Shown: positions 1 to 9,247, numbered from the stretch's first letter. The stretch: DNA of 64,000 nucleotides from Haloglomus litoreum (GCF_029338515.1 NZ_CP119988.1:1922001-1986000), one strand, 5' to 3'. Notes: generated from the letters alone by a model not told the origin. Numbers and translations are program-made.

Positions 1-1
1 G

Positions 2-382
2 GCGGAGGTGCTGGTCTACCGCGAGCGGGGCATCGCACAGGCCGACATCGCCGCGGAGCTGGGCACCTCCCGGGCGAACGTCTCCTCGGTCGAGGCCAGC
101 GCTCGCGAGAACGTCGCGAAGGCCAGAGAGACCGTCGCCTTCGCCGAGGCGCTCGACGCACCCGTTCGCATCGCCATCGACGCGGGAACCGACCTCTACG
201 ACGTTCCGAACCGGGTCTACACCGCGTGCGACGAGGCCGGAGTGAAGGTGACGCGCACCGCGCCCGAGCTGATGAAACTGGTCGGTGACGCCGCCGGCGA
301 CGCCGTACAGGGCCGGCAGGTCCGCACGGACATCACGGTCGCCGTCACGAACGACGGACAGGTGACGGTCCGGCGCTCCTGA
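2..382 (+). CDS. Tfx family DNA-binding protein (5' end outside window)
   Basis: The frame is open to the window edge, so the true start lies upstream and the GTG at position 8 is internal. The visible part opens with a helix-turn-helix (RERGIAQADIAAELGTSRA) followed by NVSSVEASARENVAKARET. This is the hallmark of the archaeal Tfx family, first described as a regulator binding downstream of a molybdenum formylmethanofuran dehydrogenase promoter in methanogens. The rest, about 80 residues, matches the C-terminal domain found in haloarchaeal members, whose ligand and targets are not known to me. It ends 75 nt before the FIST gene, so no tight operon link is evident. Role inferred: transcription regulator. 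Confidence 0.85.
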   Translation, partial: AEVLVYRERGIAQADIAAELGTSRANVSSVEASARENVAKARETVAFAEALDAPVRIAIDAGTDLYDVPNRVYTACDEAGVKVTRTAPELMKLVGDAAGDAVQGRQVRTDITVAVTNDGQVTVRRS

Positions 383-457
383 ACGCCCCTCGCGTGGGGG
401 GCTGTGGGGTCGTGACCGCCGACGGAGTTATTCCGGTCGGGCACAACGGCTAGCCAG

Positions 458-1660
458 ATGAGTGACCGGTTCGTGGTGGGACTGGGAGCCGGGGCCGACG
501 GTAGAGCGGCCGTCCGCGCTGCGCTGGCTCGGGCCACGGGGGAGACCGACAGCGAGCCCCGAGACGCATCGTTCGCCGTCGTGTTCGCCTCCCCGGAGTA
601 CGACCCCGGTGAGGTGGCACGGACGGTGCGGGAGGCCACCGATGCCCCGTTGCTGGGGAGCACCTCGGCCGGGGAGTTCACACACCGGGAGTGGGCCTCG
701 GGGAGCGTCGGTGTGGCGCTCTCGATGGGCGACGGCCACCGGGTCCACACCGGGCTTGGCCACGGCGTGACCGAGGACGAGGAGGCGGCCGTCCGCGAGG
801 CCACGGGGGCGTTCCCGGACCGATCGGGCAGCCCGACGTCACACCCGTACCGGTCCGTCCTCAACCTGCACGACGGGCTGGCCGGGAAGGGTGAGGAGGT
901 GACGCTGGCCAGCAAGGTCGAACTCGGTCCGGACGTGCGCATCGCCGGGGGGTCGGCCGGCGACGACCTCCGCCTGGAGGCGACGCACGTGATGGCCGAC
1001 GACACCGTGGCGACCGACGGGGTGGCACTGGGGCTGGTCGAATCGCGGCAGGAACCGGCGATCAGCGTCGCGCACGGGCACAGCCCGGTGTCACCGCCGC
1101 TCAGGGTCACCGAGAGCGACGGGGCGGTCGTCCACGAGCTGGACGGGCGACCCGCCTTCGAGGTGTGGCGCGAGCAGATCCGCGACCGCGCCGCCGCGGA
1201 CGGTATCGACGTGGACGCGTTCGAGGCCGGCGGCGAGGACCTCTCGACGGCGCTGACCAACTACGCCTTCGGACTCGTGACGGGCGATGGGCTGAAGATC
1301 CGCTGGCCGGGGCTGACGGACGAACCGGGGGAGTCGCTCCGGTTCGCCTGCTCGATGCCAGAGGGTGTCGTCCTCCGGGTGACCGCGGGGTCGCGCGAGG
1401 CACAGGTGGCCTCCGCCCGGCGGGCGGCCCGCGAGGCTCGCGAGTCACTGGACGGCGAGCCCGCGGGTGCACTCGTGTTCGACTGCATCTGCCGGTCGAC
1501 CGCCCTCGGGGACGGGTTCTCGGCGGCGGTCGACGCGATGGCAGCGGAGCTCGACGCGCCGCTGCTCGGGTTCGAGACGTACGGCGAGGTGGCGATGGAC
1601 CGCGACCAGTTGAGTGGCTACCACAACACCACGACGGTCATCTACCTCCTCCCACGATGA
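458..1660 (+). CDS. FIST domain signal-transduction protein
   Basis: A 400-residue cytoplasmic protein with no signal peptide or membrane segment. The N-terminal half (about residues 5-215) has FIST_N features (PLLGSTSAGEFT, then GGSAGDD). The C-terminal half (about 225-395) has FIST_C features (AFEVWREQI, GALVFDCICRS, PLLGFETYGEV). FIST domains are predicted small-ligand sensors, possibly for amino acids, that usually feed two-component or cyclic-nucleotide signalling. Its stop codon overlaps the start of the next gene, a histidine kinase, in ATGA. That implies translational coupling and suggests the FIST protein is the soluble sensor for that kinase. The partnership is inferred from gene order only. 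Confidence 0.87.
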   Translation: MSDRFVVGLGAGADGRAAVRAALARATGETDSEPRDASFAVVFASPEYDPGEVARTVREATDAPLLGSTSAGEFTHREWASGSVGVALSMGDGHRVHTGLGHGVTEDEEAAVREATGAFPDRSGSPTSHPYRSVLNLHDGLAGKGEEVTLASKVELGPDVRIAGGSAGDDLRLEATHVMADDTVATDGVALGLVESRQEPAISVAHGHSPVSPPLRVTESDGAVVHELDGRPAFEVWREQIRDRAAADGIDVDAFEAGGEDLSTALTNYAFGLVTGDGLKIRWPGLTDEPGESLRFACSMPEGVVLRVTAGSREAQVASARRAAREARESLDGEPAGALVFDCICRSTALGDGFSAAVDAMAAELDAPLLGFETYGEVAMDRDQLSGYHNTTTVIYLLPR

Positions 1661-3054
1661 CCCGGGTCGACTTCGGCGAACTGGTGACGGGACTGAGTGA
1701 GACCGTCGGCTACCGCCGGGCTCGCGAGGTGGTGGAGGCCAGCGTCGCGACCGTGGGCCCGGGCCAGCAGAGCGACTACTCCGTCGACGACGCCCTCCGG
1801 ATCTGTGACGACATCGCCGCGACCCACGAGGCGCCGCTGTCGCTGGCCGCCCGCGCGCTACGCAACCGGCTCCGCGTCCGCCGGATCGACCGCTCGGCGA
1901 CCGACGCCACCTCACTGTTCGAGAACGCGGTCGACCCAGCGGTCGAGGTGGCGTTCACCGGCGAAGGGGCCGTGGTCCGTCGGACGAACGGGCGGTTCGC
2001 CGACGCCTTCGGTGTCGACGCTGCCGCGGCGACCGGGTCGACGCTCTCCGAGTTGCCGGTTCCCCCGGACGACCCCGGCGAACTCGAGTCACTCCTCACC
2101 TCGCTCCGGGGCGGGGAGACGCTCGACGTGGAGGTGACGGGCGGCACCGACGGAGACGGGGACAGCGAACGGGTGTACCGGTTGCGTGGCATCGGCGCCC
2201 TCCAGGGCGAGGAGGTGACGAGTGCCTACCTCGTCTACACGGACATCACCGAGCGGCGCCGACGCCAGCGAGAACTGGAGCGGCGCAACGAGCACCTGGA
2301 GGCGTTCGCCAGCATCGTCAGCCACGACCTCCAGAACCCCCTTAGCATCGCGAAGGGCTACCTCGAGATCGCGCGCGACGAGGCGGACGTGCCACACGGC
2401 GAGGATATCGACGAGGCGCTGGACCGGATGGAGGAGATCATCCAGGAGATGCTGGTGCTGGCACGAAGCAGTCAGACCATCGAGGACCCCAGTCCCATCG
2501 ATATCGAGCAGGTTGCGCTGGAGGCCTGGCGCCACGTCCCGACCGGCGATGCGAGGCTCGAACTCGGCGACCTGGGGCGGGTCCGCTCGGACTACACCCG
2601 CCTCCTCCACGTCTTCGAGAACCTCTACCGGAACGCCGTGGAGCACAGTTCGACAGGTGATCGTCCGGAGGCCGGCGATGCTGGGGGCGAAGCCTCCGAG
2701 CCATCGGTCGGCGACGCTCCCGACGACGCCGGCGAGCCGGTCGAGCCCCGGGCCGGAACGGCGGGCACCGAGGGCAGCGGAGAGGCGGCCGCCGCCGCCG
2801 GCGCTGGCGCTCCCGTCACCGTCCGCGTGTGGCTCGATGGGGACCGGCTCCACATCGCCGACGACGGGCCGGGGATGTCGGTCGAGCAGCGCGAGCAGGC
2901 CCTGGAGGCCGGCTACAGCACTCGGTCAGCTGGAACCGGGCTCGGCCTGTTCATCGTGAAGGAGATCGCCGAGGCCCACGACTGGGGCATCGAACTCGGC
3001 GAGAGCGAGGGCGGCGGGCTCCAGGTGACGATCCACGGCCTCGAGCGGGTGTAG
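1657..3054 (+). CDS. PAS-domain sensor histidine kinase, partner of FIST protein
   Basis: A 465-residue soluble kinase beginning at an ATG that overlaps the FIST stop. Order: an N-terminal alpha-helical region (1-75), a PAS domain (about 90-200, ending in TDITERRRRQ), and HisKA with phospho-acceptor His223 in VSHDLQNPL. The ATPase domain has an N box (ENLYRNAVEHS), a G1 box (DDGPGM) and a G2 box (GTGLGLFIV). An insertion of about 55 residues rich in Ala, Gly, Glu and Asp (about 332-386) separates the N box from the catalytic core. It is acidic and low-complexity and probably disordered. No response regulator is adjacent, which is common in haloarchaea. The family assignment is firm; the signal is inferred to arrive through the FIST protein. 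Confidence 0.92.
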   Translation: MTRVDFGELVTGLSETVGYRRAREVVEASVATVGPGQQSDYSVDDALRICDDIAATHEAPLSLAARALRNRLRVRRIDRSATDATSLFENAVDPAVEVAFTGEGAVVRRTNGRFADAFGVDAAAATGSTLSELPVPPDDPGELESLLTSLRGGETLDVEVTGGTDGDGDSERVYRLRGIGALQGEEVTSAYLVYTDITERRRRQRELERRNEHLEAFASIVSHDLQNPLSIAKGYLEIARDEADVPHGEDIDEALDRMEEIIQEMLVLARSSQTIEDPSPIDIEQVALEAWRHVPTGDARLELGDLGRVRSDYTRLLHVFENLYRNAVEHSSTGDRPEAGDAGGEASEPSVGDAPDDAGEPVEPRAGTAGTEGSGEAAAAAGAGAPVTVRVWLDGDRLHIADDGPGMSVEQREQALEAGYSTRSAGTGLGLFIVKEIAEAHDWGIELGESEGGGLQVTIHGLERV

Positions 3055-3078
3055 TCGCGTCGACCCCCGCGACGGGGA

Positions 3079-3087
3079 AGGTTTACC
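3079..3087 (+). promoter_or_regulatory. TATA-like element of the SDR gene
   Basis: GGTTTACCG is centred about 28 nt before the ATG at 3111. Transcription would therefore begin at or beside the start codon, giving a leaderless mRNA as is usual in haloarchaea. The spacing is observed; promoter function is inferred. Confidence 0.45.
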
Positions 3088-3110
3088 GCGCCACCGGTCG
3101 AGCCGTCGGT

Positions 3111-3914
3111 ATGGACCTCGAACTCGACGGCGACGCGGCACTGGTGACCGCCGGTAGCGCCGGCCTCGGACGCGCGAGCGCACTCGCACTCGCCGAGGCC
3201 GGGGCCGACGTGGCGGTCTGTGGCCGGACGGCCGAGCACCTCGACGACACCCGAGAGGTGTTGCGCGCGGCGGGCACGGGTTCCGTGCTCGCGGCCGAGG
3301 CCGACATCACGGAGAAGGAGGCGGTCGAGGGGTTCGTCGAGCGGACCGTCGACGAGTTCGGCCGCCTCGACCACGTCGTCACCTCGGCGGGTGGTCCGCC
3401 CTCCGGGCCGTTCCTCGACACGGACGACGGGGACTGGTACCGCGCCTACGACCTGCTCGTGATGTCGGCTGTCTGGACCACCCGGGCGGCGTACCCGCAC
3501 CTCGCGGCCGCGAGCGAGGATCGCGACGGCGCCAGCACCATCGTCAACATCACCTCCCGCTCGGTGCAGGAGGTCATCGACGGCCTCGTCCTCTCGAACA
3601 GCGTCCGGCGTGCGGTCATCGGCCTGATGAAGACGCAGGCCCGCGAGTTCGCGCCCGAGGTCCGGGTCAACGCGGTCCTCCCGGGCGCCCACGAGACGGA
3701 CCGCATCGGCGACCTCATCGAGCAGTCCGTCGAGCGCGGCGAGTTCGCCGACTACGAGGACGGCCGCGACTCCTGGAGCGAGGGCATCCCCCTCGACCGG
3801 ATCGGACGGCCCGAGGAACTCGGCGAGGCCGTCGCGTGGCTCTCCAGCCCCGCGTCCTCGTACGTGAACGGGACCGCGCTGCCCGTGGATGGCGGGAGCC
3901 TCCGGAGCGCGTAG
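3111..3914 (+). CDS. SDR family protein lacking the canonical YxxxK catalytic pair
   Basis: A 267-residue protein with a Rossmann fold. The nucleotide-binding glycine motif TAGSAGLG lies at about residues 13-20, an SAGG in place of NAG at about 88-91, and the C-terminal PVDGGSLRSA is typical of short-chain dehydrogenases/reductases. The segment normally carrying Tyr-x-x-x-Lys reads VLSNSVRRAV, so Tyr aligns with Leu161 and Lys with Val165. Ser residues in NITSRS near 147-150 remain. Subfamilies with the LSNSV variant exist among archaeal and bacterial SDRs, so this is not a sequencing artefact. The substrate is unknown. It may use a different proton-transfer arrangement or act non-catalytically. 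The start is supported by the upstream TATA-like element. Confidence 0.82.
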   Translation: MDLELDGDAALVTAGSAGLGRASALALAEAGADVAVCGRTAEHLDDTREVLRAAGTGSVLAAEADITEKEAVEGFVERTVDEFGRLDHVVTSAGGPPSGPFLDTDDGDWYRAYDLLVMSAVWTTRAAYPHLAAASEDRDGASTIVNITSRSVQEVIDGLVLSNSVRRAVIGLMKTQAREFAPEVRVNAVLPGAHETDRIGDLIEQSVERGEFADYEDGRDSWSEGIPLDRIGRPEELGEAVAWLSSPASSYVNGTALPVDGGSLRSA

Positions 3915-4366
3915 CGACCACGGGACACGCCACGAATTCGGTTTACCGCCGTCAGTCGAACTGGCGCGCGCTGGCGGCTGTGCCGCAGGCCAGCCGCCGC
4001 GCACGTGCGAGGGGCGAGAAGCGCAACGAGCGGAGCGAGTGAGCACCGCAGGCGGTTGGGGAGGCGTGAGGCTCACGCCACCCGACTGACCGGCTCGCGG
4101 TCACTGGTGGATTCGAAGGGGGAGCGCTCTGGACTCTCGCGCCTCGCTGTGCGCTTCCCTCGCTCCCTTCGGTCACTCGGTCCAGTGCTTACGTCGGCGT
4201 GCTTCGTCCAGAGCGTGAGGGCTTCCGAGGAGGTTCGGTTGTAGCACACTCGAGAGAATGCGAGGGATTCGAAGCCACACCAGAAGCAGCCATCGTGGCG
4301 AACGAGACGGCCTCGATACGGAACCCGTGGCCTTTTGCTGACCCACCCGCAATCCCCCACAACCAG
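3915..4366. other. Intergenic region with imperfect GAGCG/GCGAG inverted elements
   Basis: 452 nt without a convincing gene. It contains a GAGCGGAGCGAGTGAG-type element near 4028-4043 and a reverse-oriented relative (CTCGCTCCCTTCGGTCACTC) near 4159-4178. These resemble the GAGCG/GCGAG-rich short repeats often found between haloarchaeal genes. The last 30 nt hold a T-rich box (CCTTTTGC, about 4331-4338) suitably placed to start transcription just before the ATG at 4367. The upstream reading frame that continues into this region has no family-like sequence, so I regard it as non-coding. Confidence 0.4.
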
Positions 4367-5665
4367 ATGGCCCGCTACCACATCGAGACGTACGGCTGTA
4401 CGTCCAACCGGGGTGAGAGCCGCGAGATCGAGCGGCGCCTCCGTGACGCCGGCCACCACCCCGTCGACGGGCCCGAGGAAGCCGACGTGGCCATCCTCAA
4501 CACCTGTACCGTCGTCGAGAAGACCGAACGCAACATGCTCCGGCGGGCCGAGGAGCTCGAGTCCGAGGTCGCGGACCTCATCGTCACCGGGTGCATGGCG
4601 CTGGCCCAGGGCGAGGAGTTCGCGGACGCGGATGTGGACGCGCAGGTCCTCCACTGGGAGGAGGTCCCGCAGGCGGTCACGAACGGGGAGTGCCCGACGA
4701 CGACACCCGACGCCGAACCCGTCCTCGACGGCGTCGTCGGCATCCTCCCCATCGCACGGGGCTGCATGAGCAACTGCTCGTACTGCATCACGAAGTTCGC
4801 CACCGGGCGCATCGACAGCCCGAGCGTCGCGGAGAACGTCCGGAAGGCGGAGGCGCTGGTCCACGCCGGCGCGAAGGAACTCCGCGTCACCGGACAGGAC
4901 ACCGGCGTCTACGGCTGGGACGAGGGCGAGCGCAAGCTCCCCGAACTCCTCGACCGCATCTGCGACATCGAGGGCGAGTTCCGCGTCCGGGTCGGGATGG
5001 CCAACCCCGGCGGCGTCCACGGCATCCGCGAGGAACTCGCCGACACCTTCGCGCGCAACGAGGAACTGTACGACTTCATCCACCTCCCGGTCCAGTCCGG
5101 GAGCGACGACGTACTGGAGGAGATGCGCCGCCAGCACCGCGTCGAGAAGTTCCGCGACATCGTCGAGACGTTCGACGACCGACTCGAGCACTGGACGCTC
5201 TCGACGGACTTCATCGTCGGCTTCCCGACCGAGAGCGAGGGCGACCACGAGGCGTCGATGGAGCTGCTCCGCGAGGTCCGCCCGGAGAAGGTGAACGTCA
5301 CGCGGTTCTCGAAGCGACCCGGAACGGACGCCGCCGACCTGAAGGGCCTCGGCGGGACCGTCAAGAAGGAGCGCTCGAAGGCGATGAGCGAACTCAAGCG
5401 CGAGGTCGTCCTCGAGGCCCACCGCGAGATGGTGGGCGACCGCCGGCGCGTCCTCTGCGTGGAGCAGGGCACCGGTGACTCCGTGAAGTGCCGTGACTCG
5501 GCCTACCGGCAGGTCATCGTCCAGGGCGCCACCGAACACGGCGTCGAACCGGGCGACTTCCTGGAGGTGGAGGTGACGGCCGCGGAGACGGTCTACTGCT
5601 TCGGCGAGCCGGTCCGGTCGGCCGCGGAGCGAGGCGACGGCGCGCGGACGCCAGCGGACGATTGA
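4367..5665 (+). CDS. tRNA N6-threonylcarbamoyladenosine(37) methylthiotransferase (MtaB/CDKAL1-like)
   Basis: A 432-residue radical-SAM methylthiotransferase. The N-terminal MTTase domain carries the first cluster cysteines (YGCTSN at Cys11, LNTCTVVE, GCMAL). The radical-SAM motif C133-x3-C137-x2-C140 (CMSNCSYC) follows, and the C-terminal TRAM-like region (about 370-432) binds tRNA. Archaeal and eukaryotic members add a methylthio group to t6A37, giving ms2t6A in ANN-decoding tRNAs. The ATG at 4367 is chosen because MARYHIETYGCTSN matches the family N-terminus; an in-frame upstream extension to 4199 has no conserved sequence. It stands alone, flanked by intergenic DNA. Confidence 0.93.
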   Translation: MARYHIETYGCTSNRGESREIERRLRDAGHHPVDGPEEADVAILNTCTVVEKTERNMLRRAEELESEVADLIVTGCMALAQGEEFADADVDAQVLHWEEVPQAVTNGECPTTTPDAEPVLDGVVGILPIARGCMSNCSYCITKFATGRIDSPSVAENVRKAEALVHAGAKELRVTGQDTGVYGWDEGERKLPELLDRICDIEGEFRVRVGMANPGGVHGIREELADTFARNEELYDFIHLPVQSGSDDVLEEMRRQHRVEKFRDIVETFDDRLEHWTLSTDFIVGFPTESEGDHEASMELLREVRPEKVNVTRFSKRPGTDAADLKGLGGTVKKERSKAMSELKREVVLEAHREMVGDRRRVLCVEQGTGDSVKCRDSAYRQVIVQGATEHGVEPGDFLEVEVTAAETVYCFGEPVRSAAERGDGARTPADD

Positions 5666-5790
5666 GGCCGCGATTCGCTCCGAATACTCGGCGTTCATCG
5701 GATATCGGCGGGTCTGTTCAGTAATCCGTCATTCAAAGGTCTCTTTGTGCCTCCAAGAGGCGTTTATCCCTCCCGGATGGAGCGACATCC

Positions 5791-6792
5791 ATGACGGACG
5801 AGCCCTCCACGCGAGACTCACGACCGCATCGTTCCCGGCGTGCAGTCCTCGGCCTGACGGCCGGGGCCCTCGCGGGCGTCGCGGGCTGTATCGACCTCGG
5901 AAGCGGTGCCGGCGACGACGAGCCCTCACCCGCCGATCCAACGGCCACGCCGACGCCGACCGACCAGCACACGCCGACGGGCACGGGGCCGGGCGGATCA
6001 CCGACGCCGGTCGACCCCGAGGACCTGACCTTGACCGGCACGTCGGTCCAGTCCTCGGTGCTGGGCGAGCACGTCATGGGCGGGTTCCTCGACCTGCGGA
6101 CGAGCGAGGGCTGGCTGGTGTGCGTCGCCATCGGGGCCGAGAGCGGGCACAGACCCGATGGAACCGCGCGAACGTTCCAGCGCGCGCCGGGCTACCCGCC
6201 GCGTGGTGCGCTCGAACTCCGGCTGGAGGGCGGCACCGAGACCGCCCACGAGGAGTCGCGGCGGCGGAACTACGCGCTCGTCGGCGACGCGGCAGCCGCC
6301 TGGACCGTGTTCGAGCTCTCGGCCGGGGTCGACCCGGACTCGGCCACCGTCGCGTGGCCCGCGGCGGAGCAGACGCTGGGGAGCCTCCCGAGCGCGGCGC
6401 TGGACCGCATCGCTGGGGAACCGCCCGCGTTCACGCTCGAATCGTTCGTCGCGGGCGAGCCTGGGACGACGCCCGGGCCGACGCCACACCAGTCGCCGAC
6501 CCCGGGCCACGACGACTTCCCGACCACGACCGTCGAGTACGAACTCGCGGTCCGCAACGAGGGCGGTGCGGGCAGCTTCCGCGGAGTGCTCGACCACGAG
6601 ACCCCCAGAGAGGGGTTCATCGCGGACTACAGCCAGGGCGACGTGCGCGTCGCCGCGCCGTTCGAGGCGGGCGAGCGCCGCACGCTCACGGGCGAGTACA
6701 CCCTCTACCACCGTCAGGAGCAGGCGACCGTGCAGGTCCGAGCGGCGACGGCCGGGGGCGAGGCCACGTCCCGGGTGGCGACGGACGACTGA
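5791..6792 (+). CDS. Secreted Tat-type lipoprotein of unknown function
   Basis: 333 residues. The N-terminus has a twin-arginine stretch (SRRAVLGLTAGALAGVAGC) ending in a lipobox, with the lipidated cysteine at position 33. A Pro/Thr/Asp-rich linker follows, as in many haloarchaeal lipoproteins. The mature part shows no catalytic motif I recognise; its later portion looks like a beta-sandwich (TVEYELAVRNEG, then TLTGEYTLYHR). The protein is expected on the outer face of the membrane. A TATA-like GTTTATCCC at about 5761-5769 precedes the gene. It converges on the minus-strand protease gene 21 nt downstream. Confidence 0.8.
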   Translation: MTDEPSTRDSRPHRSRRAVLGLTAGALAGVAGCIDLGSGAGDDEPSPADPTATPTPTDQHTPTGTGPGGSPTPVDPEDLTLTGTSVQSSVLGEHVMGGFLDLRTSEGWLVCVAIGAESGHRPDGTARTFQRAPGYPPRGALELRLEGGTETAHEESRRRNYALVGDAAAAWTVFELSAGVDPDSATVAWPAAEQTLGSLPSAALDRIAGEPPAFTLESFVAGEPGTTPGPTPHQSPTPGHDDFPTTTVEYELAVRNEGGAGSFRGVLDHETPREGFIADYSQGDVRVAAPFEAGERRTLTGEYTLYHRQEQATVQVRAATAGGEATSRVATDD

Positions 6793-6813
6793 GGGAATCC
6801 TCGTCGTCCGCGC

Positions 6814-8625
6814 TCAGAGCGCGATGCTCACCACGAGGAGCAGCCCCAGCACCGACAGCATCGCCAGCGTCGTGCCGAGCATCACGCGCTCGCCCAGTTC
6901 GACCGGGTCGGCCACCCCGTACCGACCGCCGAGCCACTCCGTCCCGACGCGGACGAGGCGGCCGCCGTCCAGCGGGTACGCGGGGATGCAGTTGAACGCC
7001 GCCAGCTGGACGTTCAGCCACACGAGCCAGAACAGGCCGTTCGCCAGCGCGAACCCGGCGTCCCCGAACGCGGCGAGCGGGCCCGTCAGCTCGTACAGCG
7101 ACCGTGCGGGGCCGACGAAGCCGGCGAAGTTGTAGCGTGCGAGCCCGGTCACGCCAGCGAGCGGCAGCAGGAGGAAGGCGAAGGCCCGCCCGAGGAGGCC
7201 ATCGGCGCCCGTCGCCGGGATGCCCCCGCCGCGGAGCGCCGTGAGGTACGTCCCCGTGTCGTGGACGCCGACCCCGAAGTCGGAGACGACCAGCCCGGAG
7301 ATGCCCGCCTCCGGGACGATACCGACGACCGGCTCCGAATCGCCACCGAGAGTGACCGGCAGTTCACGACGGGTGCCCGCGCCCCGGGAGCCTTCCGTGG
7401 GGACGTAGGCCACGACCCGTATCTCGTCGCCCGGGTCGCGGTCGGCGAGCGCGTCCGCCAGCGCCGCCAGGTCCAGCGTCCGGTCGCCGTCGACCCGGAC
7501 CAGGACCACCCGCTCCCCGGCCGGGAGGCCGGCCGCGGCAAGCGCCCCGCCCTCGGCGACCCGGCCCGACAGTCCCATGGCCGCGACGACCGTCCGGGTG
7601 CGGTCGTCGCCGTAGCTCGGCGACGAGGGGTCGAAGCCGGGGTCGATGGTCCCGGCCCGGACACGGAGCGTGGCCACCTCGCGGCCGTCGAGGGCAGCCC
7701 GGAACGCGTCGTCGCTGGAGACGTTCGTCCCGTTGACCGCCACCACCGTCTCCGGCGTCGTCAACGGCGCGCCGTCGGCTGCCTGGACGACCGTCGGCTC
7801 CGGCCGAACCTCCACTGGTGGCCCGTCGGCCCGTTCGACCCGGACCGTCCCGGAAACGTTCGCGAGCGCGGCGTCGAGGTCCGCTTCCGACCGGACGGGT
7901 GTCCCGCTGACGCTCGTCAGCACGTCGCCGTGGTCGATGCCGGCATCCGCGGCCGGTGCGCCAGCGAAGGCCCCGCCGACCGCGACCCCCGGGACGGGCT
8001 GGACGCTCCCGAGGACCAGCACCAGCGCGAGGAACGCGACCACGGTGAGGACAACGTTGTTGACCGGGCCGGCGGCGAACATCCGCGCCCAGCCCGGCAG
8101 GTTCTCGCGCTCGTCGCTGGCCTCGTCCGGGAGGACGTACGCCCCGGCGGGAATCACCGTGAGCAGGAAGAGGCCGACGCTGTCGACCTCTATCTCCTCG
8201 ACGCGGCAGTAGATGCCATGGCCGCCCTCGTGGACGACGAGCCCCGCGAGGACGGCAAACAGGATCTCCGGCGCGGCCGCCGGCGGCAGGAAGCGGTTGA
8301 CACCCGGGATGACGAGGACGCTCCCCGGCGAGTCGATGGGCGAGGCCCCGGGGTCGGCGAGCGCGGCCGCCCCCACCAGCAGCACGCCGACCGCCGCGAA
8401 CGCCATCGCCACACCCACCCCCGCGAGCCCCAGGGTGCCGACGCCACGCCACAGCCGCCGGGGGCGAGCGAGCCGGCCGAGCAGCGCCCGCCCGCGGGTC
8501 GACGAGAGCGTCACGAAGGGGCCGGTGACGCTGACGCCCTCCGGGAGCCGCCCCGTCCGTTCCAGGAGTTCCGCGACGGCTGCGAAGGCGACGACGGCGA
8601 CCGCGACCGGGAGGGCGTCGACCAT
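6814..8625 (-). CDS. Site-2 protease family (M50) membrane metalloprotease with PDZ domains
   Basis: A 603-residue polytopic membrane protein. The zinc-binding HEGGH (His132, Glu133, His136) sits in a transmembrane helix. The second signature NCIPAYPLDGG, with Asp553, sits in a late helix. Both are diagnostic of site-2 intramembrane proteases. Between them lie one clear PDZ-like module (about 220-290: GIDHGDVLTSVSG) and a second, longer periplasm-side region with repeated PDZ-like strands. Members cleave membrane-bound regulators after a first cut. The ATG at 8625 gives a hydrophobic N-terminus; an in-frame extension upstream is low-complexity. No obvious substrate gene lies nearby. Confidence 0.92.
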   Translation of the reverse strand: MVDALPVAVAVVAFAAVAELLERTGRLPEGVSVTGPFVTLSSTRGRALLGRLARPRRLWRGVGTLGLAGVGVAMAFAAVGVLLVGAAALADPGASPIDSPGSVLVIPGVNRFLPPAAAPEILFAVLAGLVVHEGGHGIYCRVEEIEVDSVGLFLLTVIPAGAYVLPDEASDERENLPGWARMFAAGPVNNVVLTVVAFLALVLVLGSVQPVPGVAVGGAFAGAPAADAGIDHGDVLTSVSGTPVRSEADLDAALANVSGTVRVERADGPPVEVRPEPTVVQAADGAPLTTPETVVAVNGTNVSSDDAFRAALDGREVATLRVRAGTIDPGFDPSSPSYGDDRTRTVVAAMGLSGRVAEGGALAAAGLPAGERVVLVRVDGDRTLDLAALADALADRDPGDEIRVVAYVPTEGSRGAGTRRELPVTLGGDSEPVVGIVPEAGISGLVVSDFGVGVHDTGTYLTALRGGGIPATGADGLLGRAFAFLLLPLAGVTGLARYNFAGFVGPARSLYELTGPLAAFGDAGFALANGLFWLVWLNVQLAAFNCIPAYPLDGGRLVRVGTEWLGGRYGVADPVELGERVMLGTTLAMLSVLGLLLVVSIAL

Positions 8626-8719
8626 CGCACGGGGGGTCTCACCGGGTCGCCAAGAAGTGTCTGGGTTTCCACGTGGGGAAGGCGATCGCCGTCGATGGTC
8701 GGGCACGACCGGGGCCGTG

Positions 8720-9247
8720 TCAGGGCCGTTCCAATCCGTCGAGGTTCGCGGTGCCGTCGGGAGCACGGGTCGCTCGCCCCGTCGCGCCGCACGCACCACA
8801 TCGGTACTCGACCCAGCGCCCGTCGCCCCGCCCCGGCTCCTCGACGGCCGAGGCCGTGATGGGCGTGACGTGGCCGCCGCAGTCGCAGTTGACCGGCCCG
8901 ACCGCCTCGGCCGTCGCCGTCGTCACCACCGCCGCGTGGACCATCCACTCCCAGGACCAGAACCGCGTGTTGCCGAGGACGTGCCAGTCGAGCACCCAGT
9001 CCAGCCACTGGCCGAGGTCCCAGACGGACTCGGCGCCGGCGGTCGCGAGGAACGCGTCGAGGTCCGGGAAGTCGGTCGTCTCCTCGATGAACGCCGGCGT
9101 GAACAGGGTCGACACGACGGCCTCCGGGGTCGCAGCGAGCCCACGCAGGGCCTCACGGTCGACCGTCACGAGTGCCGTCTCGACGGACTCACGGTGGTCG
9201 CGGATCAGCGACCCCACCTCAGCCGCCGGCTCCTGCTCGGGCCCCAT
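8720..9247 (-). CDS. Conserved haloarchaeal protein with C-terminal zinc ribbon
   Basis: A 175-residue cytoplasmic protein I cannot assign to a named family. The N-terminal 110 residues are helical and rich in Trp (WDLGQWLDWVLDWHVLGN). The C-terminus has paired Cys motifs (CDCGGH and CGACG) that would form a zinc ribbon. The ATG at 9247 is preferred over the immediately preceding GTG. It lies 94 nt downstream of the site-2 protease start and 59 nt from the CDF transporter gene, all on the minus strand, so co-transcription is possible. Confidence 0.65.
   Translation of the reverse strand: MGPEQEPAAEVGSLIRDHRESVETALVTVDREALRGLAATPEAVVSTLFTPAFIEETTDFPDLDAFLATAGAESVWDLGQWLDWVLDWHVLGNTRFWSWEWMVHAAVVTTATAEAVGPVNCDCGGHVTPITASAVEEPGRGDGRWVEYRCGACGATGRATRAPDGTANLDGLERP

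Noticed and set aside
4073-5698. A 541-residue minus-strand frame opposite the tRNA methylthiotransferase
   Set aside because: Antisense shadow of a clearly conserved radical-SAM gene; no family motifs of its own.
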